From Begonia masoniana (taxonomy: Eukaryota; Streptophyta; Magnoliopsida; Cucurbitales; Begoniaceae): 64,000 bases of DNA. Each line of letters starts with the position of its first letter. The stretch's first letter is position 1. Under the pieces are notes generated by a model. That model saw nothing but the letters and a program-made list of their open reading frames with translations, searched no databases and was not told the DNA's origin. Positions 62,331 to 64,000 of this stretch are shown in pieces. Made by a program: the position numbers and the translations under genes. Location of the stretch: NCBI GenBank assembly GCA_022432975.1, contig CM039509.1, forward strand, positions 8,371,043 through 8,435,042. Reading direction: 5' to 3'.

Positions 62331-62967
62331 AATACCTTAACATAACTAATTTTTAAATTAAATGAGTAAATATCGTTAATATATAATTATTAATACTTAT
62401 TATAATTTTAAATGAAATTTAAAAAAAAATTATATTATATTAATATAAGTTGAAAATATTAATACTTATATTATATTCTAATTTTGTTAGGCTCGGCTCG
62501 TTGATCTGGCTCAGCTCGGCTCGTTTAACTCGTGACTCACGAGCCGGCTTGAGTTGAAATTTTTTCATGTTAGCTCATTAGGCTCGGGTCGTTAGGCTAA
62601 ATTCGTTTAACTCGTAGGCTCGGTGAGCCAGACTACTTCTGGTTCGGCTCGGCTAGGCTAGCTCGTTTGTCATCTCTAATCAGATTTGATATAGAGTCAG
62701 AGAGAAAATAAGAGAGAAAAAGGTAAGAGAGATATTTCAAAAATGTTACTTTTCTTGTAATATCAGGTGATACTGTGCACGATGTTGTAGCTAAGAAATT
62801 ACTTGTATTTTTTATTCTCTAATAAAACTTCGCTGATGGAGTTTTGGGTCGTGAACGTAGGATAATTTTGTCCAAACCACATTAATATTGTGTTCTTGAT
62901 TTTTTTTTTCAATTCTTCATGATTAATTCTCGTGTTTTACAACAGAAGCCCAACAACAAAATAGATA
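62331..62967. other. AT-rich DNA with a partial GCTCGGCTCG-rich MITE remnant
   Basis: From about 62490 to 62680 the DNA is dense in GGCTCG words, with the inverted repeat CTCGTGACTCACGAG and a right end CTCGTTTGTCATCTCTA, typical of hAT-like MITE termini. The matching left end was not found, so the copy is partial. The rest is AT-rich without a gene. Confidence 0.45.
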
Positions 62968-62975
62968 TTGCAAAC

Positions 62976-63461
62976 TAGGGGTGAGCAAGACCGGACCGAG
63001 GACCGGACCGGACCACCAATTTTGGTCCGGTTTCGGTCCTAAAAATAGAATTCTCATGGGAAATGGTCCGGTTCTCGGTCCAGGATCAAAATTTCCCGAA
63101 ATCCCAGACCAGACCAAAACTTTAATTTAATAGCCATTTAAGACTCGGCTGAAGGGGCAAGAAGGTTCACAGATTTCAGTTTTCTACAAATCTTAAACCT
63201 TCAATTTCTCTTCTCTCTGTAATTTATCATTTGTAGTCTTTTAATTCTTTATAGGAAATTGTTTGATTGTATATAATCTGTCCTTAGAGGAAATTTTAAT
63301 TTTTTTATTACAATTTACTGTAAAAAAAATTTGGTGGGAGAAACCGGGACCGGACCGAAAATTTTGGTCCGGTTATGATATTAGGAAAAAAAATCCCAAA
63401 TCTTTTGGTCCGGTCTGATTCTGGCTCAGAACCGGACCGCACTGGACCATGCTCACCCCTA
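62976..63461. mobile_element. hAT-type MITE, 486 bp
   Basis: The terminal inverted repeat TAGGGGTGAGCA / TGCTCACCCCTA is flanked by an exact 8-bp duplication TTGCAAAC (62968-62975 and 63462-63469), the TSD length of hAT transposons. Subterminal regions are rich in GGTCCGG and CCGGACC. No transposase is encoded, so it is non-autonomous. Confidence 0.9.
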
Positions 63462-63469
63462 TTGCAAAC

Positions 63470-64000
63470 CGATAACAAAATCAACTCCTTGAAAACCAAA
63501 GCAAATTTGAAATTAAGTAGAAATAGTCTCGACCAATAGAACTCACCCAACTAACCAGATAATTTTCCGACCAATAAATTAGCCCAAAACTTTTCAGATA
63601 GTTCAACCTAATATCAAAATTTAAACACCAATTTAAAAATCAAATCCTCCACAAAAATCACATGACCCAAAAAACAATTGAAGTTTTATCTTCTGTCCAC
63701 CTTGCACGAAGGAGCTTTTCCGAGCACTGGAGATGTGTTGTTGTTCGACAAAGACTGAACAGAACGTCGACGACTCCCTTCACGAATGGCGGCTTCAATT
63801 TGCACGGCAAGACACGAGAGAACATTGATCTCTTAGTTCGAAAGGGCAGTCAAACAATTCTTTCCAGCATGCAGGCGCTCGACGGTGGTTTAGCAGGGAA
63901 AGGCAGAATGACAGTCGACTTCAATCTATGATGTCGACTCGTCAATCACGGTTGGTGCCGAAATCAATTTGCACGGCAAGACACGAGAGAACATTGATCT
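63470..64000. other. Unassigned DNA at the window end with a direct repeat
   Basis: A 36-37-bp segment starting TCAATTTGCACGGCAAGACA occurs at about 63796-63831 and again at 63965-64000, where the window ends, spaced about 169 bp. An ATG-initiated ORF of 89 codons (63662-63931) spans the first copy, but I do not recognise its product. The repeat may continue beyond the window. Confidence 0.4.

Noticed and set aside
63662..63931. 89-codon ORF near the window end
   Set aside because: It has an ATG but no recognisable domain, and part of it lies in a direct repeat; coding is not supported.

Overview
The window is nuclear DNA of a flowering plant, most likely a eudicot. It has plant genes with GT-AG introns (an E2 ubiquitin-conjugating enzyme at 324-2520), an intronless AP2/ERF gene of the cytokinin response factor type (37273-38301), and plant LTR retrotransposons (Ty1/copia, Ty3/gypsy chromovirus-like, Sirevirus-like, Cassandra). 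The family or species cannot be fixed from the sequence alone. Only these two host genes are supported. Nearly everything else is nested transposable elements.

Layout. 1-2520: promoter, leader and four coding exons of the UBC gene. 3312-34825: one old copia element (TSD TATGA, 203- and 219-bp LTRs). It has been blown up from about 4.7 kb to 31.5 kb by three insertions: a 3.6-kb solo gypsy LTR carrying a 1.5-kb minisatellite (4198-7812, TSD AACAA), a 21-kb gypsy nest (10050-31189, TSD CACAC/CGCAC) and a 2.05-kb solo LTR (32043-34094, TSD CATTT). The 21-kb nest is element D, which contains element C (11707-30624, TSD CAAAG). C contains a solo LTR E (11830-14000, TSD TGGCA), two Cassandra elements (14811-15633, TSD GCATA; 15838-16663, TSD AAACC) and a three-LTR gypsy complex (17849-28399, TSD ATACA) with the best preserved gag-pol, on the minus strand. 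34826-40260: low-repeat DNA with the CRF gene, its TATA box, a leader with one short uORF and flanking spacer. 40262-44147: degenerate LTR-like DNA. About 44148-48794: a decayed copia element H. 48888-62330: a decayed copia G split by a 10.3-kb Sirevirus-like copia F (51402-61668, TSD ACTAA). F's gag is itself interrupted by a tandem Cassandra array of five LTRs (52652-54939, TSD TGAAG). 62331-64000: a partial and a complete hAT-type MITE (62976-63461, 8-bp TSD) and unassigned DNA with a short repeat.

Subtracting nested insertions and one TSD copy each gives consistent ancestral sizes. The copia host is 4,682 bp. C has LTRs of 2,141 and 2,149 bp around only 237 bp of internal sequence. F is 7,974 bp. 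This supports the boundaries and gives a relative order of insertions.

Most unusual points: the long gypsy LTRs share a splice-donor-like module but carry different minisatellites, two of them rich in bZIP-type motifs (TGACTCA, TGACGTCA). The gypsy complex has three LTRs, a chimeric outer LTR and an internally deleted partner. Cassandra (5S-rRNA-derived LTR) forms a five-LTR tandem array. The Sirevirus-like element carries a long extra sense ORF between pol and the 3' LTR. All calls come from reading the sequence; no database search was run.
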